From positions 49,512,158-49,576,157 of the forward strand of contig OY829540.1 in assembly GCA_963691705.1 (NCBI GenBank): a DNA stretch of 64,000 nucleotides, in the 5' to 3' direction. The position numbers and the translations under genes were made by a program. Origin of the DNA: Viola odorata. Taxonomy: Eukaryota; Streptophyta; Magnoliopsida; Malpighiales; Violaceae. Under the pieces are notes generated by a model. It saw only the letters and a list, made by a program, of their open reading frames with translations, was not told the origin of the DNA and searched no databases. Every line of letters begins with the position of its first letter. Positions within the stretch are counted from its first letter, which is position 1. Shown here piece by piece: positions 21,910-32,889 of this stretch.

Positions 21910-24644
21910 GGGGTAATAGCAAAAATGCCTCATGTACTATTTTTTAAAACAAAAACCCCCCCTGTACTAAGGGTCAACGATAAAAGGGTGGTCTCTGTTA
22001 GTCAACCTTTGACTCCTTTACTTTTCACCTATTACAACAGGTTTCCTTTTTTTCGTTCCCGGTTGACACTTCTTTTCTATTTTCCTTTTGAATTACCTCC
22101 AACTAAATTAAACAAAACGCGAAAACTTAAAAAAGAAGAAAATCAGAGAATCGGTGGACTTCAAAACAAAAGATAAACGGAACTGAAATTAATCCATCTC
22201 CAAGACACATCAAATCAAAACTCCATTTTCGATTGAAAGAGAGATTGCAGTCGAAGTACAGAAGATGTCTATGCTTGGAAAAGTGGAGGAACAATAGCAA
22301 ACGAAAGCAAAACCTTGATTTTTTTCTGACATTGCGAAGAGAGCGAAGTAATTTTCTTTCTGAACGATGCGAAGCGACGAAGGAAAGAAAGGACCACCGG
22401 TTGGGTCTTGTTGTCTCCCTCTCAGAAGTAAGATCAGTAAGTTGTCTATTTTCTTTGAAAAGTTGTCCTTTTACTTTATTCAATTTTGGATTTTAATAAA
22501 CAATTATGTACGATGTGTTATTCGTTTAGGATTTTGAATAAACAAATATGCATTATTTTTAAATCTATTAGGGTTTTGAGTGAAGAAATATACTGTATTG
22601 GTCCTGAGGCTTTATAGAAGTTGGGACCATTTGCTATTGTGGTCTTGATATTATTTTAATTTATTGTATAATTTATCTTTGGCCATTTAATAATACTGGA
22701 AAATAATACCATGACAGGATGCTAATTACTGTGAAGATTTTCATGGGGGAACATGGGTCCTACTTCCAAATCTGCATTATGTAGATTCAGAGGAAGAATA
22801 TTTCCAAATTGAACATGATAAGCTGACAATGAATGCTATAACAGAAAGAGAGAAGAATAAAGGATACCTCAATGCTCTACATTATGATGCAAAATATCCA
22901 AGGGAAGAGATGGAGGAAGGCATCAAGGGTTTGAGGAAGGATAAACATATTAAGAGAGTCATTGCAGAGATGTTAAGGAATGGTGAGCATACACTGGAAG
23001 TGTATGTGGAACATGGTGTCCATAACCCCACATTTGTTGTCAATCTCGACAGTAGTGATGAAGAGGAGCATAGTGTAATAGGTGATGACGATGAAGTGGA
23101 GTGTCCTCCCTTACTGCTCACCACTACAGATGTAGCCCCAATGAAAGTGTTGGTGGTGATGAAATTCATTGTGAAGGTGTTGGTGATGATGGCATGCAGA
23201 CTGAAGATGTTGGTGGTGATGTTATGTGGAATGAAGGTGTTTATGGTGAAGAAATGCAGACTGAAGATGTTGGCGGTGATGATGGTTGAAAGTTGTCATG
23301 TTGATAGTGAGGATTGTGGCAGGGTAGGTGCAACTGGTATTCAATGTGAGGAGGGGATTGAAGTAGAGGAAGTGGAGGAGCTTAACCCTCAGAATGTGCC
23401 AAACCATACAAGTAATAGGCCTGCATATAGGCCCAATTCAGAGCAGGATGGGCATAGCTGCAGTTACAATGTGTTTGAAAGTGAAGCACCTCAAGTAGAA
23501 AGTGATGGAGAAGATGTTCACAGTTGTGACAGCCAAGCTAAGAGAACTTACAGTTGGGAAGTGGAGGGTGGTGAAAGTAGTGATGAACAACTTAGTGACT
23601 TTGTGGATTCTGAGGATGAGGCAGAAGAGGACATGTTTCATGTAGAGACTGGTGAGAGGGGATTGAATTTCGAGGGAGTACATGTTGGGGTTGAGCAACC
23701 CAGAAGTGACAGAGTACATAGGCCACCAGTAGCAAGGTCTAGTCCTGGTGTGCCTGATGTGGAAACAGATTATGAAGACAGTGACAATCTCGACACCCCA
23801 CCTTGCTATGATAGTGAGGAGGAATGTGCAAGGAGGAGGTATAAGTACCCAGAGTTCAATGAGACCAGATATTTGGTTGGAGAAGTTAAGCTTGAGGTTG
23901 GAATGAAGTTTGTAAGTCCTGATGTCTTTAGGAAGGCTTTGAAGGCTTACTCTATTCAGATAAGACATGACTACAGGTTTGACAAGAATGAGAAAAGTAG
24001 GATCACTGCCTATTGTAAGAATAATTGTGGATAGAGAATACATGCTTCTCCATCAACAGACAGGTGATCCTTCCAGATTAAGACCTTGGGACATCGAGAA
24101 TCGGAGAGCAACTTCCAGATGGATAGCTAATGCATATTTGGCATACTTTAAGAACAATTCGGATATGAATTTGGAGGTACTTGCAAACAAGGTGAGAAGG
24201 GAGAAATTTATTAAGGTCTCCTATTTTAAGTTGGTGAGAGCAAAAAAGATAGCATTCGAATTAATTGAGGGTGAGAATGGTGAGCAGTATAAGCTTTTGT
24301 GGAACTATGCTGAGGCTATCAAAAAGTCAAATCCTGGTAGCTCAGTGAAGATCACTGCTCCTCGTGGGGTGTTCCAAAGGTTGTACATGTGCCTTGCTGT
24401 TTGTAAGCGTGGGTTCTTGAAAGGCTGTAGGTCATTTATTGGTATTGATAGTTGTCACATTAAAGGGAGATTTAAGGGACACTTACTGTTAGCAATAGGA
24501 AAAGATGCAAATGGAAACATATTCGCTATTGCTTGGGCAGTAGTGGATTCTAAATGCAATAATAACTGGATGTGGTTTTTAGAGAGGTTACAGGATGACA
24601 TTGGGCCATTGGAAGAGTGATGTTTGATGTCTGACAGGCAAAAA

Positions 24645-24717
24645 GTAAATTACAAATCTTGCTTACATGATTACTACAAAATTAGAATTTTTAACTAACA
24701 TTGTCTATCTTATGCAG
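24645..24717 (+). other. Intron in the MULE transposase
   Basis: A 73-nt GT-AG intron splits the MSDRQK and GLQN codons in phase 0. Removal joins the second catalytic aspartate to its usual downstream sequence. Confidence 0.75.
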
Positions 24718-25031
24718 GGTTTGCAAAATATTTTTGACACTGTGCTGAAAGAGGTGGATCATAGATTTTTTGTTAGGCACATCTGGAATAATTTCAAAGG
24801 TGAGTTTGGAGGGAGCCAGTATATGAAAGACCTACCGCGGGATACGGCTAGAGAATACACAGTCACCAAGTTTAACATTGAAATGGAGAAAATTAAGTGT
24901 GACAATCCACTTGCATATGCTTGGCTAAAGAGGATACCACCTTAGAGGTGGTCAACGCATGTTTTCAATAACTGGGTAAAGTGTGATCTTCTATTAAATA
25001 ACCTTTCTGAGAGTTTTAATTCCTACATCAA

Positions 25032-25125
25032 GTAATGTGTGATTTTTAACTGTTATGGATAGTTGTTATTTTTGTTTGAACTTAATTGTACAGTGGCTAA
25101 ATTTGTTTCATTGTCTGTGTGATAG
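25032..25125 (+). other. Intron in the MULE transposase
   Basis: A 94-nt intron (gtaatg...gatag) joins the SESFNSYIK codons to LARKKPILT in frame, as in the family. Confidence 0.72.
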
Positions 25126-26340
25126 ACTGGCAAGGAAGAAGCCAATACTTACTTGTCTGGAGGTTATTAGAAGGTTGCTCATGAAAAGGTTCTACATAAA
25201 GTACCAGGGTATGTTGTTGTATGAAGGGACAATATGTCCAAGATGGTTCAACAGGTTGGAGAAATGGATTCAAGACTGTCAGTCCTATATTGTGTACCCT
25301 CATTTCCAGCAGCAAATGTTTGAGGTAGAGCACAAAAATGGAGAAAAGAGCATTTGTGACTTGCAATGTAAGACTTGCTCTTGCAAGAGGTGGGATTTCA
25401 CAGGAGTTCCTTGTAGGCATGCCTCAGCTGCATACTTGTTCTTGAGAAATAATCCCCATGACTATGTACATGTGGCCTGTAAGAAGACCACATTTCTAGA
25501 AACATACAAGGATGACATTTTGCCAGTTCCTGATAAAAGTGAATGGTCAGTGGTTGAAGGGCGTTATGAGGTGAGGCCGCCTGAACGTATGCTACAAAAA
25601 ATGGTAGACCTAGTGTTGCTACCCAAATTTTGATTTTTTCGTTACAATCTTTTACGTATTTTATCGCTTTAATAGCTCGTCTAAGTTAAATTTCTGTCGA
25701 TCTTTGGTCTTAGGCTATTTTGTTTAATATTCCGCGTCATCTCATGTCTTTTTAAGTTTTTCGTATTTTTAACTGTCTTTTCGCTCGAACTTCTATCGGT
25801 CCCGAGCAGGTTTCCTCGGACCATGGATCGAGCGCGTTATTTCTTTATTTGATAATTACCTACTATTTTTCTCTTTCACGCCATCTTGTTTGGTTTCGTT
25901 CAATTTTTATCGTAAAGGTATTTATTTTGCGTCCGAACTTTTGACATTTCCGAAAGAAAAAATAAATACGTTAAACCGAACTACGCATTTATTCACTGTA
26001 TACTATTTATCTTGTCTTATTTTTCTGAATGCTTTGTTCCCCTCGGTTCGGATTTTTTTCATTTTTTAGCAATTTCGCACATACCAAAATATCCCGTTTG
26101 TATCCAAAAATAGGATTTACTCTACATTAATGCCATTTAATTCACCCTCATCCTGTAGCTTGCCACCGACTCACCTTTGATCATCACAAACATCCCATCC
26201 GGCCATCCTTGGCTACACACACAACCCCTAGCTAGCTCCCTACCCCGGCATAGCTTCATAATCACCGGCCATCCTTATCCTTCCACCTCCCCCGCCGATT
26301 CTCGGCCACACAAATTGCCCAAACTGACTCAATCTTTCTC

Positions 26341-26377
26341 TATAAATACAAACCTTCAAGTAACAAGAACACGGGGG
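26341..26377 (+). promoter_or_regulatory. Element D core promoter: TATA box and G-run
   Basis: TATAAATA (26341) and GGGGG (26373). In the 3' LTR the run is 13 G (46717-46729) and in the tandem copy 20 G (57863-57882). Confidence 0.65.
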
Positions 26378-27987
26378 ACCAATTTCATGCTTTAGTTCCC
26401 CCTTTTATTTCATGCTCTCCCTCTGCTTTGCTTTCAACTTATTGCCTTTGAATTATCTAAATTGCCTCTGTTTCAATTTAAATTAATTGCTTCTGTTTTA
26501 GTTAAATCAATTGTTGCTTTCAATTAAATCAACTGCTACTATTTCCAATTAATTTCGTGGATTCAATTCGTCCAATTACCTACTGTTTTGATTTAATTTA
26601 AAAGCTTTGTTTTTATTAATTTGCCTCTATTTTGTTTAATTGCTGGCCTTGGTGAAATTAATTATTGTTGTTTCAATTCAATTAATTTCTTTCTTGTTGA
26701 TTTAATTGTTGCTGCTTTTGATTTAATTGATTTGCTTAATTTGGAGTTACTGGCTGTTTGGTTTGGAATTGTTGAGTTGCAGGTTGGCTGGAGGAAGAAG
26801 AAGGACAGTAGAGAGAGGGAAAGGTGATGGGCTGAGGTTGGCTGTTTTAATTTAAAGGGAAGGTGGGCTGCTGGCTTTCGGCCCAAGCGGAGGAAGGAAA
26901 GAAGGAGTGGGCGCCTTAGTTTGGCCCAAGCGAAGGAAAGAAAGCTGGGCCGCGCCTGGCCCAACGTGAGGAAAGGAAAGAAGGAATGAGCTGATGGCTG
27001 GCCCATGCGTAAGGAAGAGAAGAGGGCTTGCCCCTTGGCTGATCTGATGCTGGGCTGTTTTGAGCCCAACTACTGGGCCCAGTTTTTTGGCCCACCGTAA
27101 GTATTTCGTATCCTTTGTTCGTTTGTAATATTTAATTAATTAATTTACTTGCTTTTAATTGTTAATTAATCATTTGTATTTAATTATCAAATAATTAATT
27201 TTCTTGCTTTTAATTAATTAATTAATTATTTTACTTGTTTTTTTAATTGTTAAATTATTTTATTTAATTGCTTGATATTTGTTTTACTCATACTAAGGAT
27301 CTCATTTTGTAGGGTAAAATAAAATCTTCGCTTGCAAGTACGCCCTTCTAGTCTCTTTTATTTATTCAAGGTTTTCCACAAATATTACTCGTATGCATGC
27401 TATTTAGAAATGTTAAAAACTCATATCATAATCATATGCATGATATTTAGAATTGTTAGAAAATAAAATCAACGCACATGTTTACGTCACTTGCTTTTTA
27501 TGCCATGAACTTAATTGTACATTTGCATTGATACATGAGCATGGTGGCTTCGATCCCACACAGTTTACTTGCATTCATTAAATTAGTATCGTGTTAGTTT
27601 TTATCCATGATAGGACCACGTAGTAATTAATTAATCATGCATGGCCCGATGATGATAAAGAGGGCTCTCGCTTTAGTAAAAAACCAACGATTAATCAGTC
27701 CCGACCAGTCCCCACCAGAAAGGATTAATCAGTCCCGAACGATCCCTATCGGAAATAACAAAAATGCTAAAGCGGTGAATACCTCTGAGGGCCCATAAAC
27801 AATCGGAAAGTGGCCCAATTTTCGTAACAGGATTTCGGTTGACACTCTATGATCGTTTACCCTGTAAATGATTAGAAAGTGGCCCGATTCTGTGCGCGGG
27901 ATTGGTTGACATGCTGCGATTATTTACTCATTTTCATGTTAAAAATGTTTTCCAAACACTTTTTTACCAGTAACCTTTTAAGGATGT

Positions 27988-28016
27988 GACTCGGGTGCCT
28001 AACACCTTCCCAAGTC
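27988..28016 (+). other. Conserved LTR-end hairpin, element D
   Basis: GACTCGGG and CCCAAGTC: the same stem as in B and C but with one mismatch. The 3' LTR copy is at 48324-48352. Confidence 0.55.
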
Positions 28017-28220
28017 CATAATACGACCTTGAATCGTTGTTCTTTGGTTTAGACCTTTTTATGCCTTAGTTTATTTTTATTTTTATGCCATGACGATTAG
28101 GTTCCCTAAACATAGATAAATAGGGTGGCGACTTCATTGCATTATGCGAAGCATCCATTTATGCTTAGCATCCGTCCCGAACCGCTTTCGCGTTAAAAAC
28201 GAAAAGGGGGTGCGACAATT

Positions 28221-28239
28221 TGGCGACTTCACTGGGGAC
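28221..28239 (+). promoter_or_regulatory. Primer binding site of element D (tRNA-Arg type)
   Basis: TGGCGACTTCACTGGGGAC begins 3 nt after the LTR end and differs by one base from the site of element C. Confidence 0.85.
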
Positions 28240-28271
28240 TTTAGGGTCGAAGCCGGTTTTTCTTTTAGGTG

Positions 28272-31217
28272 TGTTGCTACTCGAATTTTGACCACGAGCA
28301 TTTAAATCATTTAAATTTATTTTGCTTTATCGGTTCTTTTTATCGTTATTTGTTCGAGTCATTTTACCATCGATTTCATAATTTTTTACCTGATTATTTG
28401 TTTAATTGTTAGTGTTTTTATTTTATTTAGTTCGTACGGAATGTGTCATTTCCACTCCCATTTCTTTATTCTCACGGCCGGTCAGTCACTTCCTCGTGTC
28501 TGCCTCCTCATTTTATTCTCACGCCCGACCAAGCCCGCTCTCACCCACCACCTGATTTTACAATCAGAAAACCCATGCTACCTCCCTAAATGAAATGGAT
28601 AAATTTTTCGTTCGAACAGAAGAGAGAGGGGGGGAGGGGGCTGAATCAATCCCTCTCCCTCACCGTAGCAACCACAGCAATCATCATCCCACGCTCATCC
28701 TCATTCTCCGCCGATCTCTCACTCTCACTCTCGGCAGAACCAACAAGCAAGGCAAGCAACATCCCTCCATTATCATTATTCTCTTATTTGTGGATTTAAT
28801 TAATTATTGGTGGCTCTCACCTCTACTTATTTTCCTTGTTTTCCTGCTTGTTTACTGCTTGCCGTTGCCGCTGTGTTGACGCCGGGGCTGCTGCTTTGCC
28901 GGAGCTTTCTTCCCACCGCTGCTGCTACCGCCATTACCGAACCCAATCCCAATCCCCTCTACCAAATTAATCCAGTTTCTGCCCAGTTAAATCCCAAGCT
29001 CTCCCCTGCCAAATCCGAAATCCTTCACAAACCAAATTAAACCAATCCCAATTAACCAAACCAATTAAGCTACTACTGCCAAATTCAATTAAATCCACCC
29101 CACCCGAAACCAAATCAACAAAACAACCACAAAAAAAAAACCAACCCGAAACCAATCCAAATCCACCACCGCTGCCCAACCCTCAAACCGGCCTCCCTAA
29201 CCAAATCAAATCCCAATCAACCAAATCAGCCATCCAACCCGCTCCCCCCAAATCGTCACCCTCTCAACCCATCACCGTCTGCCACCTGCAAACCCGTGAA
29301 CCATCAGCCTTCCCGACCGACAAACCCAAACCCTGCCGCAACCAAATACCCAAACCCACACAAATCAAACCTTTACACAACCAAAACGAACCAGCTGCTA
29401 CCCAACCAGCCCAGATCCACCCCAGCCGTTGCTGCTCACCGCCGCTCTGCCAACACCGTCGCTGCTGCTCCCTTCCTTTGCCTCCAGCACCGCCGCGCCT
29501 CCGTCAATCGCAGCCCTCCGTCGCTGCTACCCGTCTGCCACTGCACAGCCTCCAGCCGCGCCCTAGCCGTTGCTGCTCACTGCCGTTCCTCCACTGCCCA
29601 GCCGCTGCTCACCACCCGTGCTCCCGCCATTGTTTGCTATCCGGCCGAAATAAAAAGAAGAAGAAAAGGAACAAGGGAAAAGGAGAAGGGAGGGCTAAAA
29701 CAAAAGAAAAGAAAAGAAGGAGGAGAGGGGCCTTGTCGTTTGGCAAGGCAAATGGGGAAGGGTTGGGCTTCGGCCCAACCAAGGGAAGAAAGAAGGAAAT
29801 GGGCTGCGGCCCAAGGGAATAAAAATGAGAAGGGGCTGCGGCCCATGAGTAAAAATAAAAGAAATGGGCTGCGGCCCAAGCCCGTTTAATTAAAATCGCA
29901 TACTAACTATTTCTCTATTTTCGCAGGTACCGAATTCACGATTATTATCCCGGTCGGATGCTCCGCCAACTTTAATGGGTAAGGTGATCTCATTCTTACT
30001 GATATTTGATCATTTGAAATTTATTTGTGAATCCCTTACTAATGCGCGTTTATTTGTCTGTGGTGTTCGTATATTTTACTTGCATGTTCGTTGCGATGAT
30101 GCTTGATGAGCTTGATGGAGCTCGACGAGGAGTCCGATGTTCATTCCCAATTGCGGAGCTCGAATGGAGAATTTAACCGTTGTATTTATATATTTGGGAA
30201 TTTGTAATATTTATCTGCAGTGTTTATTTATTTTATTATCAATTGTTGCCACTAATCATTGATTTACAGGTTAAGCTCGTCCAGGTATGTTTTCCTTTTC
30301 TTTTGGATAAGTGCACTTTAATTTATTATTTATCGTATGCATGGTTATTTAAAATTGTTAGATTTCGAATTAATCTGTTTGCATGATGCTTATACCAATG
30401 AATGTGCTTTATTTTATGTTTGTTTCGTGTGCGGCTTCGTCCCCACGAATTAATATAATTTATGCTTGTCTGGATGATTGTGTTTCGTGTGCGGCTTCGT
30501 CCCCACGATTTTATTTTAATTTATGTTATCTTGACGAATGTGTTATGTGCGCGGCTTCGACCCCACTCCCCGGTTTTTTCTCTTTTCAACGTGTTTTTCT
30601 CGCATTCATGAAAATGGTACTATGTTAGTCTATGCGTGCTAGGACAACCTAGTAAATAGGCTAATCATATGCATAAGCCCTATGATGATAGTGATCCATC
30701 GTTGTTCACTAGGGTCTCGCTTTAGTAAAGATTAAATGGTAGTAATCTCACCTAATTTTGCATGTAATCGGACTAATTTTGAACTCGGCTAAATATAACC
30801 GGAATAGGTGCGCAACCAACCTTTTTATCTTTTAGAAGATTAAAATGTTTATTTTCTTTTAACAACTTGACAATAATTAGGATAAAATCAATCAAACCAA
30901 CTTAAAAACTAAAGCGACGATACCCCCTCTGAGGGCCAAATTACTTATTTTCAACATGATTTTAAACACCTCTTTTTTAGAACCGGTAACCTTTTTTAGG
31001 ATGAGACTCGGGTGCCTAACACCTTCCCGAGTCCATAATACGACCCCGAACCATCGTTCTCGGGTTCAGACCCTTTTTATTTGTGCCTTAGTTTTTATTT
31101 CATTTTCTTTCTTTTGCGGACTTTTTAGGTTTCCCTAAACCTTAGAAAAATAGGGTGGCGACTTCATTGTTATGTGAATTTCATTGCGTCCCAAATTTCG
31201 CTCACGACGGTGCGACA
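28272..31217 (+). repeat. 5' LTR of element C
   Basis: Has a TATA-like ATAAAT at 28599-28604 and a 7-G run at 28628-28634, 29 nt downstream. A triplicated block of about 60 bp (tgtgcggcttcgtccccac) lies at 30421-30570, and the conserved hairpin at 31005-31033. The proline- and alanine-rich frames at 29296-29889 recur in both LTRs but show no known domain. Confidence 0.93.
31005..31033 (+). other. Conserved LTR-end hairpin, element C
   Basis: GACTCGGG and CCCGAGTC form a perfect 8-bp stem with a 13-nt loop; the second copy is at 40608-40636. Confidence 0.65.
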
Positions 31218-31220
31218 GTT

Positions 31221-31239
31221 TGGCGACTCCACTGGGGAC
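31221..31239 (+). promoter_or_regulatory. Primer binding site of element C (tRNA-Arg type)
   Basis: TGGCGACTCCACTGGGGAC, 3 nt after the 5' LTR; the classic Tat/Ogre primer site. Confidence 0.9.
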
Positions 31240-31324
31240 TTTAGGGTCGAAGCCGGAATTGTTTGTTTGAGGTGTTTATTTGTGTTATCTATTTATTTAT
31301 TCGCTTTGATATCAATTGTTGTAT

Positions 31325-31572
31325 GCTCACGCGCATTTCACGCATAATGCCTTGCCGCCGGGCCCTTCCCAAATAGAATTAGGTGGTTAGTAGTGAAGTC
31401 CTGGGGCCGACGCCTCAGTAAGCTTTCATGAACACTGAACTCGGACTTGAACCCCTAAATGGATTGAGCGCCCCGATTCCTTTTATGATTCGGTAAACGC
31501 TCTAGTATCCATTTATTGAGGGACCACTTTTATGGTATCGTCCGGGAGCCTTTCAGCCAGTTAGAAATAGTT
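31325..31572 (+). other. Conserved 5' leader with stem-loop, element C
   Basis: Aligns with B (minus 14060-13820) and D (40895-41135). CTGGGGC (31401-31407) pairs with GCCTCAG (31412-31418), with one G-T wobble, around the loop CGAC. This is at the place where B and D have 20-nt palindromes. Confidence 0.7.
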
Positions 31573-32229
31573 GAAATTACCCGACATATGCATCATGATC
31601 GTATGTATATTTCCAACATGCCTCAATATTGCCCTGATTCTTCATTTTTTTACCATGATACCATGATAATTCTTGTCGCGATGCAAAGTTTCATTTTTCT
31701 TCCTTGCGATGCTATGATTCTATTTATACCATGATTCTTTTTCCTATGATTTTACCCACCTTTATATACATTCTCTATTCAGACACTACTGATTAGGATT
31801 CATTTTTTGTCATCTCTCCAGAATAAGGGCATGAAGAGAGTTTGGTGAAATTGCTTTCCTCTCACATGTCCACTCATCAAGGAGCATTAAACTTGAAGGA
31901 GACAAACTAGATCCTCGGGGTCCAAAAACTCTCATTTCAATTAGTCATAACTTGTCTTGCCCGAGACACCAAACCTCCAGAAAAGATAAAATTAAGGCGT
32001 CCAACTACTTCAATTTGCTCATATCACCCTAACACTCCAACATCGCGACACCATACCCAATGGAAGTCCCTCGTACCATATCAATATCATTAATCCTTTA
32101 GCACATGCATGAATTTGATGCTACTAATGGATTGTATTTTGTACCTTGACAGGTGATTACCCATGGGAGATTGGGAAGAAGATAATTAAGATTTGATTCC
32201 AACATCTTCATGAGCCCGAGTCAGAATTT

Positions 32230-32530
32230 AAATCATATCTGGAACCCAAGCCAGAATTCGAATCATGTCGTGGTTATCTGCATAACGCCTTGCTAGAAAA
32301 GGGGGATTCCATAACTTATTAATTATATTGATCATTTTCTTAAATCACTCTTAATTCTACCTATTTCTTTTGCAGGAACCCAAGTCAGAATTCGAATCAT
32401 GTCGTGGTTATCTGCATAACGCCTTGCTAGAAAAGGGGGATTCCATAACTTATTAATTATATTGATCATTTTCTTAAATCACCCTTCATTCTACCTATTT
32501 CTTTTGCAGGAACCCGAGTCAGAATTTGAA
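32230..32530 (+). repeat. ~135-bp direct repeat ending in acceptor-like sequence
   Basis: Two near-perfect units (about 32241-32375 and 32376-32511) and a partial third. Each ends in ctatttcttttgcagg, a pyrimidine tract plus CAG that resembles a splice acceptor. A similar ttatttttgcagg follows at about 32705. Confidence 0.8.
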
Positions 32531-32889
32531 TCACGTCGTGGCCATCTGCATAAAGCCTTGCCAGAAAAGATACCGAGTTAAAATTTGAACCAGGCCGTGG
32601 CCACCTGCATAATTCCTCACTAGAAAAGGGAGAGTTTAAAACCTATTGATTGTGTTGCCCATTTTTCCTAAATCGTTCTTCAATTCTACCCATTGCTTCT
32701 CCCTTATTTTTGCAGGAACTCGAATCATGTCATGATTACTTGCATAATGCTTAATGGATTGAAGGAATCCTCCCCTTATCAACTCTTGAATGATCCTCGT
32801 GTGTTCCTTCTTTGCCCTGCCGCCCTTATCAGGGAATCCGTTATGCATTCTACATTGGGGGCAACCATTGCGAAACATTCCATTTTCAT

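Larger units (their letters stand above)
22718..25613 (+). pseudogene. MULE transposase, N-terminal and catalytic part
   Basis: The exon opens at 22718 after an acceptor (tgacag); an ATG follows at 22829. First comes a conserved N-terminal segment (VYVEHGVHNPTFV), then an acidic linker, the MuDR-type DNA-binding region (VGEVKLEVGMKF, CKNNCG), and the MULE DDE domain. The catalytic acidic residues are in FIGIDSCHIKG, MSDRQKG and NNLSESFN. A SWIM zinc finger follows (CSCKRWDFTGVPCRH). GT-AG introns lie at 24645-24717 and 25032-25125; both splice in frame. Lesions: TAG at 24032 (from TGG by family comparison), a frameshift near 24050-24090, TGA at 24618 and TAG at 24943. Element D inserts at 25613. 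Confidence 0.88.
25614..28217 (+). repeat. 5' LTR of element D
   Basis: Contains TATAAATA at 26341-26348, followed 32 nt downstream by a 5-G run (26373-26377). The hairpin segment lies at 27988-28016. The small frames inside show no family. Confidence 0.92.

Noticed and set aside
22127..22500. Short frames before the MULE coding exon
   Set aside because: Likely 5' untranslated region or intron of the MULE; no similarity to the transposase N terminus.
29296..29889. Proline/alanine-rich frames of up to ~200 residues in the LTRs of element C (also 38885-39492)
   Set aside because: They lie in LTRs, differ in frame between the two LTR copies because of an indel, and match no domain I know; GC-rich composition explains their openness.
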